DNA from: JBILVQ01 sp044370375
GTDB lineage: Bacteria > Bacteroidota > Bacteroidia > UBA4408
Assembly: GCA_044370375.1 (NCBI GenBank)
Contig: JBILVQ010000210.1
Span: 1 to 5,253 of the forward strand
Reading direction: 5' to 3'
DNA length: 5,253 nt
Positions 1 to 5,103 of the stretch are shown here, piece after piece. The translations under genes were made by a program, and so were the position numbers. How positions within the stretch are numbered: position 1 is the stretch's first letter; each line of letters opens with the position of its first letter. The notes below the pieces were generated by a model. The model was given only the letters and a program-made list of their open reading frames with translations, was not told the DNA's origin and searched no databases.

Positions 1-305
1 TGATTTAAATGAGATATGGCCGATGTTGAATTTTGAGAAACATCATGAAGTCCAAATTTTTGCCCTAGCTAATACGCACCTAATTCAACGATAAGGATTT
101 TTAGGATGGTGTTTTTTTTATTCTAAGGAAGAAGCGAGGTTATTTCACAGCCTGACGCATCGAGGATGCCTGAAGAGCAGGTTGTTCATATCAAAAGTAC
201 AAAGTGTAGGCAGAAATACAACATACCGTGAACTTTACTGGGACTTTTAAGCCCGCGTTTTGGGCATCCGCTGTTACCACCAGTAGGTGATAGCCTTATC
301 CATAT
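1..305. other. Gene-poor left edge with a possible ORF tail and small hairpins
   Basis: I see no convincing complete gene here. On the plus strand, 2-94 is open for 30 codons and ends in TAA; its composition looks protein-like (it contains IWPMLNFEK and ALANTH). It could be the 3' end of a gene starting before the window, but I do not recognise it and 30 open codons could be chance. From about 130 to 300 the sequence is richer in small hairpins: GCATC-GAG-GATGC at 157-169, GCCC...GGGC at 251-265 and CACC-AGTA-GGTG at 279-290. Positions 138-158 and 270-295 also resemble, in inverted orientation, the ends of the insertion sequence found further right, so this may be a relic of related mobile DNA. 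No RNA gene was recognised. Confidence 0.3.
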
Positions 306-611
306 CTACTTACGTTTTCTTTTCGATTTTTTTTCAGGATTTCGTTTAGTGTGAAAAACTGCATGAATAATAATTTGCTTTCCAATTACTTCGTAATTAA
401 TAACAAATGGAAAACTAAGTAATGAAGTCTCATGAATATTTGAGAATTTTATTGGGAAAATAAGCGGATTCTCTTTAATGATCTCAAAAAGGTTAAAAAC
501 ATCCTCCTCAAACTCTTATCCTAGTTGAGGAACTTTTTCATTATAATAATTGCATGAGTCTGCTATTTCGAAAATAGCTTGCTCAAGAATTATTATTTTG
601 TAATTAGGCAC
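306..611 (-). pseudogene. RelE/ParE-family toxin gene broken by an in-frame stop
   Basis: Read from a GTG at 611-609, this frame gives 101 residue positions and ends at TAG (308-306). It is interrupted only once, by TAA at 518-516 (codon 32). The reading on both sides fits one RelE/ParE-type ribonuclease or gyrase toxin: an N-terminal strand YKIIILEQA, a helix EIADSCNYYNEKVPQLG, then after the stop EFEEDVFNLFEIIKENP, SFPFVINYEV and the C-terminal IIIHAVFHTKRNP. In this family the interrupted position lies in an 'LG-x-EF' stretch where a charged residue is usual, and one base change from AAA, GAA or CAA would produce TAA. No Met lies after the stop to permit restart. The gene overlaps the antitoxin by 8 bases, the usual translational coupling of such modules. 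The module has therefore probably lost its toxin. A sequencing error at this base is the main alternative. Confidence 0.8.
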
Positions 612-849
612 TTTTTGAGGTTATTTTTTGTTTAACAAGTTTTCGAGCAGCTGAAATTGAATAACCTTTCGCTTTACCTTCCTTGTAAAGCGCAGATCTT
701 TTAAGTACTTCTTTTTGTCGTTCTTCTGTTAATAGACTTGAATTATTTTGTCTATACACTTCCAATAGCTGATGCACTACTTCAAGCACTTTAATGTCTG
801 CTTCGTCAATATACTTGTGCACTTTCGTGCGAATAGCAGTTATTGTCAT
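604..849 (-). CDS. Antitoxin of a RelE/ParE-type toxin-antitoxin module
   Basis: This is a small protein of 81 residues. It is probably the antitoxin that would bind and neutralise the toxin encoded immediately downstream and repress its own operon. The N-terminal half (residues 1-40, with KVHKYIDEADIKVLEVVHQLLEVY) is predicted to be helical. A charged segment follows (TEERQKEVLKR, about 41-51), then a basic tail (YKEGKAKGYSISAARKLVK). This layout resembles short Bacteroidota addiction-module antitoxins that sit before RelE/ParE toxins. The role rests mainly on size, order and overlap with a recognisable toxin; I see no classical DNA-binding fold by eye. The ATG at 849-847 has no strong Shine-Dalgarno sequence, as is normal in this phylum. 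The frame is intact although its partner is broken, so the protein may persist as an orphan antitoxin able to counter related toxins. Confidence 0.75.
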   Translation of the reverse strand: MTITAIRTKVHKYIDEADIKVLEVVHQLLEVYRQNNSSLLTEERQKEVLKRSALYKEGKAKGYSISAARKLVKQKITSKSA

Positions 850-868
850 TTTGTCATTGATTTGATCC

Positions 869-876
869 TAAAGATA
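869..876 (-). promoter_or_regulatory. Weak -7-like box before the antitoxin
   Basis: TATCTTTA on the minus strand matches the Bacteroidota -7 box TAnnTTTG at all but the last base and lies 19 bases before the antitoxin ATG. No TTTG sits at the usual spacing upstream, so this is a weak candidate. Confidence 0.2.
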
Positions 877-897
877 GTGTTTTTTCTTCAAACTAAT

Positions 898-938
898 GAA
901 GTACTTCGATCTTTAATCTGTCTAAAATGTCTGACATT
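898..938. promoter_or_regulatory. Two short perfect palindromes upstream of the antitoxin
   Basis: GAAGTACTTC (898-907) is a 10-base perfect palindrome. AATGTC-T-GACATT (926-938) is a perfect 6+1+6 inverted repeat. Both lie 50-90 bases upstream of the antitoxin start, where toxin-antitoxin operons often carry operators. The operator role is inference. Confidence 0.25.
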
Positions 939-1034
939 CAGTAGTATGAATTATACGGAATAGCTTACTTTGCTATTACTGGTAACGGCAGACTGTGAAA
1001 TAACCACCCACATTCATTTGTTAATCCTTTCTAA

Positions 1035-1065
1035 CAAAAATAATTCAAAAAAAGTATCCTTCAAA
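1035..1065 (-). promoter_or_regulatory. Outward-facing promoter in the left end of IS copy 1
   Basis: On the minus strand TTTG (1065-1062), a 19-base spacer and TATTTTTG (1042-1035) match both boxes of the Bacteroidota consensus. The site points out of the element toward the antitoxin, whose ATG is about 185 bases downstream. The same two boxes with the same spacing occur in copy 2, despite substitutions in the spacer. Activity is inferred. Confidence 0.5.
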
Positions 1066-1089
1066 TTAAATTTGAGAAAAATTATTTCC

Positions 1090-1187
1090 ATGGACCCCGA
1101 TAGCGATCGGGGCCCGGAAAGCCGCGCGCAGGTTTTTTTGGGAGCCTGGATGAAATGATTCCGGCTGAACATCAGGTTCGGTTTTTG
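1090..1187 (+). pseudogene. Frameshifted 5' fragment of the IS1182-like transposase
   Basis: The ATG at 1090 begins the same reading as the transposase at 5104 (MDPDSDRGPESRAQV). After codon 15, copy 1 has seven T residues where copy 2 has TTAGTTTT. The net loss of one base throws the frame off and the ORF ends at 1158. In the restored frame the match to copy 2 continues through DEMIPAEHQVRF and stops at about 1187, where the remnant joins unrelated or right-end sequence. It is a dead gene fragment of about 33 codons. Confidence 0.75.
1095..1112. repeat. CCCCGAT-AGCG-ATCGGGG palindrome at the transposase start (copy 1)
   Basis: A 7-base perfect stem with a 4-base loop starts two bases after the ATG at 1090-1092. 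It is identical to the one in copy 2 (5109-5126), and its CCCGA...TCGGG core recurs at 1283-1298 and 1307-1322. Confidence 0.85.
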
Positions 1188-1264
1188 AATAAGCACGAAA
1201 GGCAGGTTAAATAGTACCCAAGCGTTTACGGTGCAAGGAGTAGGTTTCAGTCAACAGAGAATAG

Positions 1265-1333
1265 AAAAAAAAAGCCTCTCATCCCGAAAGCTTTCGGGAG
1301 GGCTTTCCCGACATGGGTCGGGAGGGTCTTTTT
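1265..1333. terminator. Stacked palindromes acting as a probable bidirectional terminator
   Basis: Two perfect hairpins stand side by side: CCCGAAAGCTTTCGGG (1283-1298) and CCCGAC-ATGG-GTCGGG (1307-1322). They are flanked by nine A residues (1265-1273) and five T residues (1329-1333). AAAGCC (1271-1276) can pair with GGCTTT (1301-1306) around the first hairpin, or imperfectly with AGGGTCTTTTT (1323-1333) around both. On the minus strand the structure is followed by a nine-base T run, so it could stop transcripts from the secreted-protein operon before they reach the toxin-antitoxin module. On the plus strand it would be the natural end of the transposase transcript. Termination is inferred from the structure only. 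Confidence 0.6.
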
Positions 1334-1350
1334 CGTCTACTCGGCTAAAT

Positions 1351-1364
1351 GTTATAGCCAGTGG
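1351..1364 (-). repeat. Right terminal inverted repeat of IS copy 1
   Basis: The reverse complement reads CCACTGGCTATAAC and matches 13 of 14 bases of the left end of copy 2 (4987-5000). It fixes the right limit of the remnant. Confidence 0.65.
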
Positions 1365-1572
1365 TTTTTGTCCACCGTCCTTGACCGTCCTTCCAAACCA
1401 TTGTCAGCATTGAGTTTCCCTGTCTTTGCGTGTTGGCTGTGTGTAGTGTTTTTTATTTATTAAAGATTGGAAAAAATTGGAATTTTCTGTTTGACAGTAG
1501 GTGTAGGCTCTTCTGCTGTTTTCAGTCTTTGTAGAATGCAAATATGTTTACACCGGTGGGTTGGTTAATCTT
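1365..1572. other. Gene-poor stretch downstream of the secreted-protein operon
   Basis: No gene is supported here. There is a short tandem-like pair (CACCGTCCTTGACCGTCCTT, 1373-1392) and an 8-base palindrome CACCGGTG near 1550. An A/T-rich imperfect inverted repeat lies near 1469-1487. None forms a clear terminator for the operon ending at 1573; the nearest good candidate is the palindrome cluster at 1265-1333. Confidence 0.4.
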
Positions 1573-3138
1573 TTATTGTTTAATAAATTTCTGACTGTAA
1601 TAGGTATGACCGTCATATCCTAATAAATAAAACATTCCTTTTGATAAAGTTGAAATATTTAATGTATTTGTCAACGGACAACCCAATACTACCGAACCCT
1701 GTTGGTCAATAATTTTCAAATAGCCTTTTGCATTTGGAGGGAAGCCTGAAATATTTATTTCTGTGTTGGCAGGATTTGGGTATATGGTTAATATTTCCTC
1801 TTCTGCATGTATTTCGTTTACAGCAGTTGGGGCTGCATTACAAGCAACATTAGAGAGCAATGTTTGAAGGCAAGTATTTGCATAAAAAGTTCCGTTGCCT
1901 ATTACACCGTAAATGTTTTTGGTATTACTGATATTGGTTAAAGGATTTTGGTTCAGCAAAACCAAATCAGCCCGTTTACCTACCACAATAGTTCCTGCAG
2001 CATTTCCATAACCACATTCATTTAGAAATTCATAAGCTTTTCCAGTAGCTAAAGTTAGTGCTTGATGAGGAGTCAAACCTGCTTCAACATAAATTTCTAA
2101 CTCTTTATGAACAGCAAAACCTGCGATAGAATAAGGGGTAATGTTATCTGTTCCCAACATCAGTTTACCTCCATTTTGATAAAGCCTTTTCAAAAGATTT
2201 TTATACTCATTAATATTTGATGATTGTTGAGGATTGGCAGAAGCATTTCTCCAGTTGTTTAATAATGAGGAAGGACAAGCATATTGCACTTCATTGGGTT
2301 CGTTCGCTCTTAAAGTATCTAATCTTTCTCTGTTCCATCGCACAATTAAAGTTGGGCAATTCCATTTACCTCTTGCAAGAGTTGTATCTTCTAATGCTTG
2401 TTCTGTGGGGTCAAGAATACCGTTAGGTAAATACCCCCAAAAATGTTCAATGCATTTTTGTTTTGACTGTAAAATAGGCATTGCTCCAATCCAATCGTTC
2501 CCGTGTCCTTTTATATATTTTCCCGATGTATCAGAATGGTTTTGAATGGCATTAAATACACCTTGTGTTAAATACGTATAGGTTTTATAAAAATCATAGC
2601 CTATTGCATCCTGACTTTGAAGACTGGTAATAGCTTGTGTTTGATTTTGTATTGGGGGAGGATTAAAAAAAGGATGCCCCATATAATTCATAATAGGTCC
2701 TGCTGTATAAATTCTTGGGGAGGTAATTTTATTATTGAACATAAATGTTTGCTGAGCAATGATGCTGTCTCTAAAGGTGATATGCCAAGGCTCACCATTC
2801 ATGTTACATACTGTGGTTACTCCATTTGCCAATTCCAAAATGGCATCGTTGCGCTGCAATAAATGAGCATGCATATCACACAAACCTGGTATTAGGAATT
2901 TACCTGTTCCATTAATGATAAAGGCATTGCTCGGAATTGTAACATTGCTGCTATCATCAATTTGGATAATTAGATTATTTTGAATCAAAACAGTTTTATT
3001 ACTTAATACGGTTATGGTATCAGTCATAGGAATGACTGTTATATTTTTGATAACAATGTTGTTACTGTCTATATAACATTGAGCTCTTAGGCTGAAAGCT
3101 TCCACAAGGACAAAAAGAATGAGGAAAATAAATTTCAT
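1573..3138 (-). CDS. Secreted amidohydrolase (imidazolonepropionase/prolidase-like) with T9SS sorting domain
   Basis: This 521-residue protein belongs to the metal-dependent amidohydrolase superfamily, which hydrolyses amide or related bonds in small molecules or peptides; the substrate cannot be read from the sequence. Residues 1-19 form a signal peptide (hydrophobic core, then SLRA before Q20). A small beta domain follows, then PGLCDMHAH with the HxH metal pair His90/His92. Further metal-site candidates are Lys185 (DFYKTY, the likely carboxylated lysine), His212 (KGHG), His232 (IEHF) and Asp331 (LGTD), so the site looks complete. AAGTIVVGKRADLVLLNQNPL (about 380-400) is the usual end of the catalytic domain. 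Residues 450-521 (IYPNPAN to KFIKQ) are a T9SS type A sorting domain, so export across the outer membrane is expected. The gene starts 5 bases after the upstream stop, so the two are co-transcribed. An X-Pro or acyl-amino-acid peptidase role is possible but unproven. Confidence 0.88.
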   Translation of the reverse strand: MKFIFLILFVLVEAFSLRAQCYIDSNNIVIKNITVIPMTDTITVLSNKTVLIQNNLIIQIDDSSNVTIPSNAFIINGTGKFLIPGLCDMHAHLLQRNDAILELANGVTTVCNMNGEPWHITFRDSIIAQQTFMFNNKITSPRIYTAGPIMNYMGHPFFNPPPIQNQTQAITSLQSQDAIGYDFYKTYTYLTQGVFNAIQNHSDTSGKYIKGHGNDWIGAMPILQSKQKCIEHFWGYLPNGILDPTEQALEDTTLARGKWNCPTLIVRWNRERLDTLRANEPNEVQYACPSSLLNNWRNASANPQQSSNINEYKNLLKRLYQNGGKLMLGTDNITPYSIAGFAVHKELEIYVEAGLTPHQALTLATGKAYEFLNECGYGNAAGTIVVGKRADLVLLNQNPLTNISNTKNIYGVIGNGTFYANTCLQTLLSNVACNAAPTAVNEIHAEEEILTIYPNPANTEINISGFPPNAKGYLKIIDQQGSVVLGCPLTNTLNISTLSKGMFYLLGYDGHTYYSQKFIKQ

Positions 3139-3143
3139 AAATA

Positions 3144-4814
3144 TTAGTTTTTAATTAAACGGTTTATGGCAATTGATTGACCTTTATTGTCAATTATTTT
3201 AATCAGATACATGCCATTTGATAGACCTGATAAATTGATTTTGAGGTCTTGGGTATTTTGAAATTTGCCTTTTTTCAATTCCATTCCTGCAAGGTTAATG
3301 ATTGAATATTCTCCATTTGAAAGTGTGTTAAGTCCCTTTACGGTAACATAATCATTGGTAGGATTTGGATAAATAGAAAAGTTAGCATTTTCAAAACTAG
3401 GGATACCAGTTATATTAGGTAAGTTCCATATCATACGAATAACAGTTCTTGTAATTTTATTCATGCTTGCGGTATCTAATTTGTCGGTGCTGTCGGCAGC
3501 AGCCATATACCAAACAGGGGTTGATAGATGTGCCACAATAGGAATACCCGCATCATAAAACGCATGACTATCTCCTATAGGCGATGGACCGTTGAGTGTG
3601 GGCGGAGCCACAAAGGTTCGTCTCAAATCTTCAGTTTGAACTGCGTTGTAAAGAGACTGTCTTAGACTTAAGGTATCCGTGGTGTAAAACCACCTTGGTT
3701 CAGGCCTATTTAGCGTTATCAAATTTCCGTTTAATACTCTACCTTCCAAAGAAGGCGTTTCAAGTGTAAAGCATAGAAGCGTATTGTTTATAATGTTTGG
3801 GGTGTTGCCAACAAAGAACTCTGAGCCTACGCTTTGTTTTAAGTGTGCAGCATCCCAAAGAAAAACCATATTAAACGGCCGTTGCGATTGTGGCACTTGC
3901 GACCAATATTTTGCTTGTGCTGCTACTAAGGCAATTCCCGCTCCATCTTCGGTAGCTCCATAGAACTGCCCATCATGATGAGAGTTGAACACAATATATT
4001 GCGAGGAATTTCCAGGCAAAATTCCATAGACATTGCGTGTGTTTACAGGATTATCTTGAGTGTTAAATTCTATCGAAAGCGTTGAATTGGAATCGGTTGC
4101 TAAAATGGTGTTTAAGTTTTGGGCATTCCCCCGACTCATCCAAAAACAAGGAATATCATAAATGCTGTCTGTTCTTGAATATAAGCCCCAAAGTTTATCG
4201 GTATTATAAAAATTATTTAATATACATATAATAGCTTTGGGCTGATTCGATAATATTTGACTAATCAATGCTCCCGAAGCATTAGACCTATGTGGAATTG
4301 GTTGAGGATGAATAGTGTTACTAATGTTATTGTCTGGATCATAGGTATATATAACATTGGGGGCAAAAGCAGCAGGAGCAAATAGGTCTAATTTATAATC
4401 CACAATCACAATTTTACCTGCAACGGCTGAAAGAACAGTAGTGCTGTCGAACTTTATCCAGGGTGCTGAAACTGTGTCAGACCAGTCAACAAATAACTGA
4501 GGGAAAAGGCTCAAATCTTGAATGCCGTTAGTTGAGGTAATCTTAACTTTTGCTGAATTTACTTGCCAACTTTGTATAGGAATGCTTTGTGTAGTAACAT
4601 TTTGAAGCCCATAACTATTAAACAAACTCATACCATAGTTTTCAACCCATACGTCAGCAGGTGAGCCAGCATTTCTCAAACCTTGTCTAACAATGGTATC
4701 AACTAATTGATAGTAAAACCCTGATGAAGGAATGGCTGAATTAAAGGGTATAGTCTGACTGAATGTTTGACTTACATTCAATGTCAATAGCAGAATTAAA
4801 TATAAATTTTTCAT
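3144..4814 (-). CDS. Secreted PA/M28-peptidase-like protein with degenerate metal site and T9SS sorting domain
   Basis: I prefer the ATG at 4814-4812 (556 residues) because a clean signal peptide, MKNLYLILLLTLNVSQTFSQ, starts there. An in-frame ATG at 4862 would add 16 polar residues before it. Numbering below uses the longer form (572). Residues 140-270 resemble a PA domain (GKIVIVD, ASGALISQIL, AIICI). Residues 275-480 follow the M28 aminopeptidase fold: SHHDG (294-298), GATEDGAG (302-309), DAAHLKQSVGS (337-347), TLETPSLEG (366-374) and DSHAFYDAGIP (431-441). Several zinc-site residues differ from the family: the bridging Asp is Glu305, the Glu-Glu pair is His340-Leu341, the ligand Asp is Glu368, and the final His aligns with Met453. 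The fold is clear but normal aminopeptidase activity is doubtful. Residues 496-572 (FSIYPNPTND onward) are a T9SS type A sorting domain. It is the first gene of an operon with the amidohydrolase. Confidence 0.82.
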   Translation of the reverse strand: MKNLYLILLLTLNVSQTFSQTIPFNSAIPSSGFYYQLVDTIVRQGLRNAGSPADVWVENYGMSLFNSYGLQNVTTQSIPIQSWQVNSAKVKITSTNGIQDLSLFPQLFVDWSDTVSAPWIKFDSTTVLSAVAGKIVIVDYKLDLFAPAAFAPNVIYTYDPDNNISNTIHPQPIPHRSNASGALISQILSNQPKAIICILNNFYNTDKLWGLYSRTDSIYDIPCFWMSRGNAQNLNTILATDSNSTLSIEFNTQDNPVNTRNVYGILPGNSSQYIVFNSHHDGQFYGATEDGAGIALVAAQAKYWSQVPQSQRPFNMVFLWDAAHLKQSVGSEFFVGNTPNIINNTLLCFTLETPSLEGRVLNGNLITLNRPEPRWFYTTDTLSLRQSLYNAVQTEDLRRTFVAPPTLNGPSPIGDSHAFYDAGIPIVAHLSTPVWYMAAADSTDKLDTASMNKITRTVIRMIWNLPNITGIPSFENANFSIYPNPTNDYVTVKGLNTLSNGEYSIINLAGMELKKGKFQNTQDLKINLSGLSNGMYLIKIIDNKGQSIAINRLIKN

Positions 4815-4877
4815 GTGAACTCGATGTTTAAATTTATTCATTGGACGATCAAAATTCGTCAAGGTTTAATCAGCGTG

Positions 4878-4885
4878 CAAAATTA
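4878..4885 (-). promoter_or_regulatory. -7-like box before the secreted-protein operon
   Basis: TAATTTTG on the minus strand is a full match to the Bacteroidota -7 box TAnnTTTG. It lies 63 bases before the preferred ATG at 4814, and only 15 before the ATG at 4862. No TTTG is found 17-23 bases upstream, so it may be a weak native promoter. Confidence 0.35.
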
Positions 4886-4986
4886 TTAGATGATGAGTTG
4901 ACTTTCTTGCATTCCTGTTTTTTATGTCGGTTTTTCGTGGCTGAAAATGTCAAAAAGATTCATTCTGCTTGTGACAGGTCGTCCTA

Positions 4987-5000
4987 CCATTGGCTATAAC
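4987..5000 (+). repeat. Left terminal inverted repeat of IS copy 2
   Basis: CCATTGGCTATAAC matches the reverse complement of 1351-1364 at 13 of 14 bases. The exact outer base of the element is not certain. Confidence 0.65.
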
Positions 5001-5048
5001 GTCAAACTGTGAAAAAACCACCCACATTCATTTGTTAATCCTTTCTAA

Positions 5049-5079
5049 CAAAAATAATACAAAACAATTATCCTTCAAA
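5049..5079 (-). promoter_or_regulatory. Outward-facing promoter in the left end of IS copy 2
   Basis: On the minus strand TTTG (5079-5076), a 19-base spacer and TATTTTTG (5056-5049) match both boxes of the Bacteroidota promoter. It reads out of the element toward the M28-like gene, whose preferred ATG is about 235 bases downstream with no obvious terminator between. Its presence in both copies with spacing kept argues against chance. Confidence 0.55.
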
Positions 5080-5088
5080 TTTAATTTG
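5076..5088. repeat. CAAATT-T-AATTTG palindrome in the IS leader
   Basis: A perfect 6+1+6 inverted repeat overlaps the -33 box of the outward promoter and lies 15 bases before the transposase ATG. In copy 1 (1062-1074) only the centre base differs (A), so the symmetry is kept. It could be a binding site for transposase or a regulator; this is inference. Confidence 0.45.
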
Positions 5089-5103
5089 AGAAAAATTATT
5101 TCC

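Larger units (their letters stand above)
978..1364 (+). mobile_element. IS1182-like element, internally deleted remnant (copy 1, MITE-like)
   Basis: From 983 to 1187 this copy is near-identical to 4998-5202, the left end of an IS1182-like element: five substitutions over the first 139 bases from 993, a change around a T-tract at 1133-1139, then about 48 identical bases. Its right boundary GTTATAGCCAGTGG (1351-1364) is the inverted match, 13 of 14 bases, of the left boundary of copy 2 (4987-5000). Its own left boundary (ACTGG then TAACG, 978-987) is the same sequence lacking CTA. The element therefore keeps both ends over about 390 bases but lacks nearly all of the transposase, with the internal junction near 1187. 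It cannot encode a transposase, though it might be moved by one supplied from a full copy. I saw no clear target-site duplication, and the outer ends are uncertain by a few bases. Confidence 0.75.

Noticed and set aside
270..295. Integron attC-like recombination site near the toxin-antitoxin module
   Set aside because: The sequence does not fit the GTTRRRY / RYYYAAC core pair; similarity to the IS ends explains it better.
772..963. Plus-strand open frame of 63 codons
   Set aside because: It is antisense to the antitoxin start and the promoter region, with no recognisable features.
1133..1139. Programmed frameshifting at the seven-T run in the transposase fragment
   Set aside because: Copy 2 reads straight through with TTAGTTTT at this place, so the T run is better explained as a mutation in the dead copy.
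1014..1196. Minus-strand open frame of 60 codons
   Set aside because: It runs antisense through the IS leader and the palindrome and shows no protein-family features.
1231..1413. Plus-strand open frame of 60 codons
   Set aside because: It translates the hairpin cluster and crosses the IS right end; its repetitive Ser/Gly/Arg content reflects the palindromes.
2234..2545. Plus-strand open frame of 103 codons, with others at 2217-2426 and 2617-2862
   Set aside because: They lie entirely opposite the amidohydrolase gene, which has clear family motifs; these are antisense shadows.
3076..3138. Lipoprotein signal for the amidohydrolase (Cys21)
   Set aside because: The residues before Cys are RAQ, which does not fit a lipobox; cleavage after Ala19 by signal peptidase I, together with a T9SS domain, fits better.
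4815..4862. Upstream start (ATG at 4862) for the M28-like protein
   Set aside because: It would place 16 polar, charged residues before an otherwise standard signal peptide; the ATG at 4814 is more likely.
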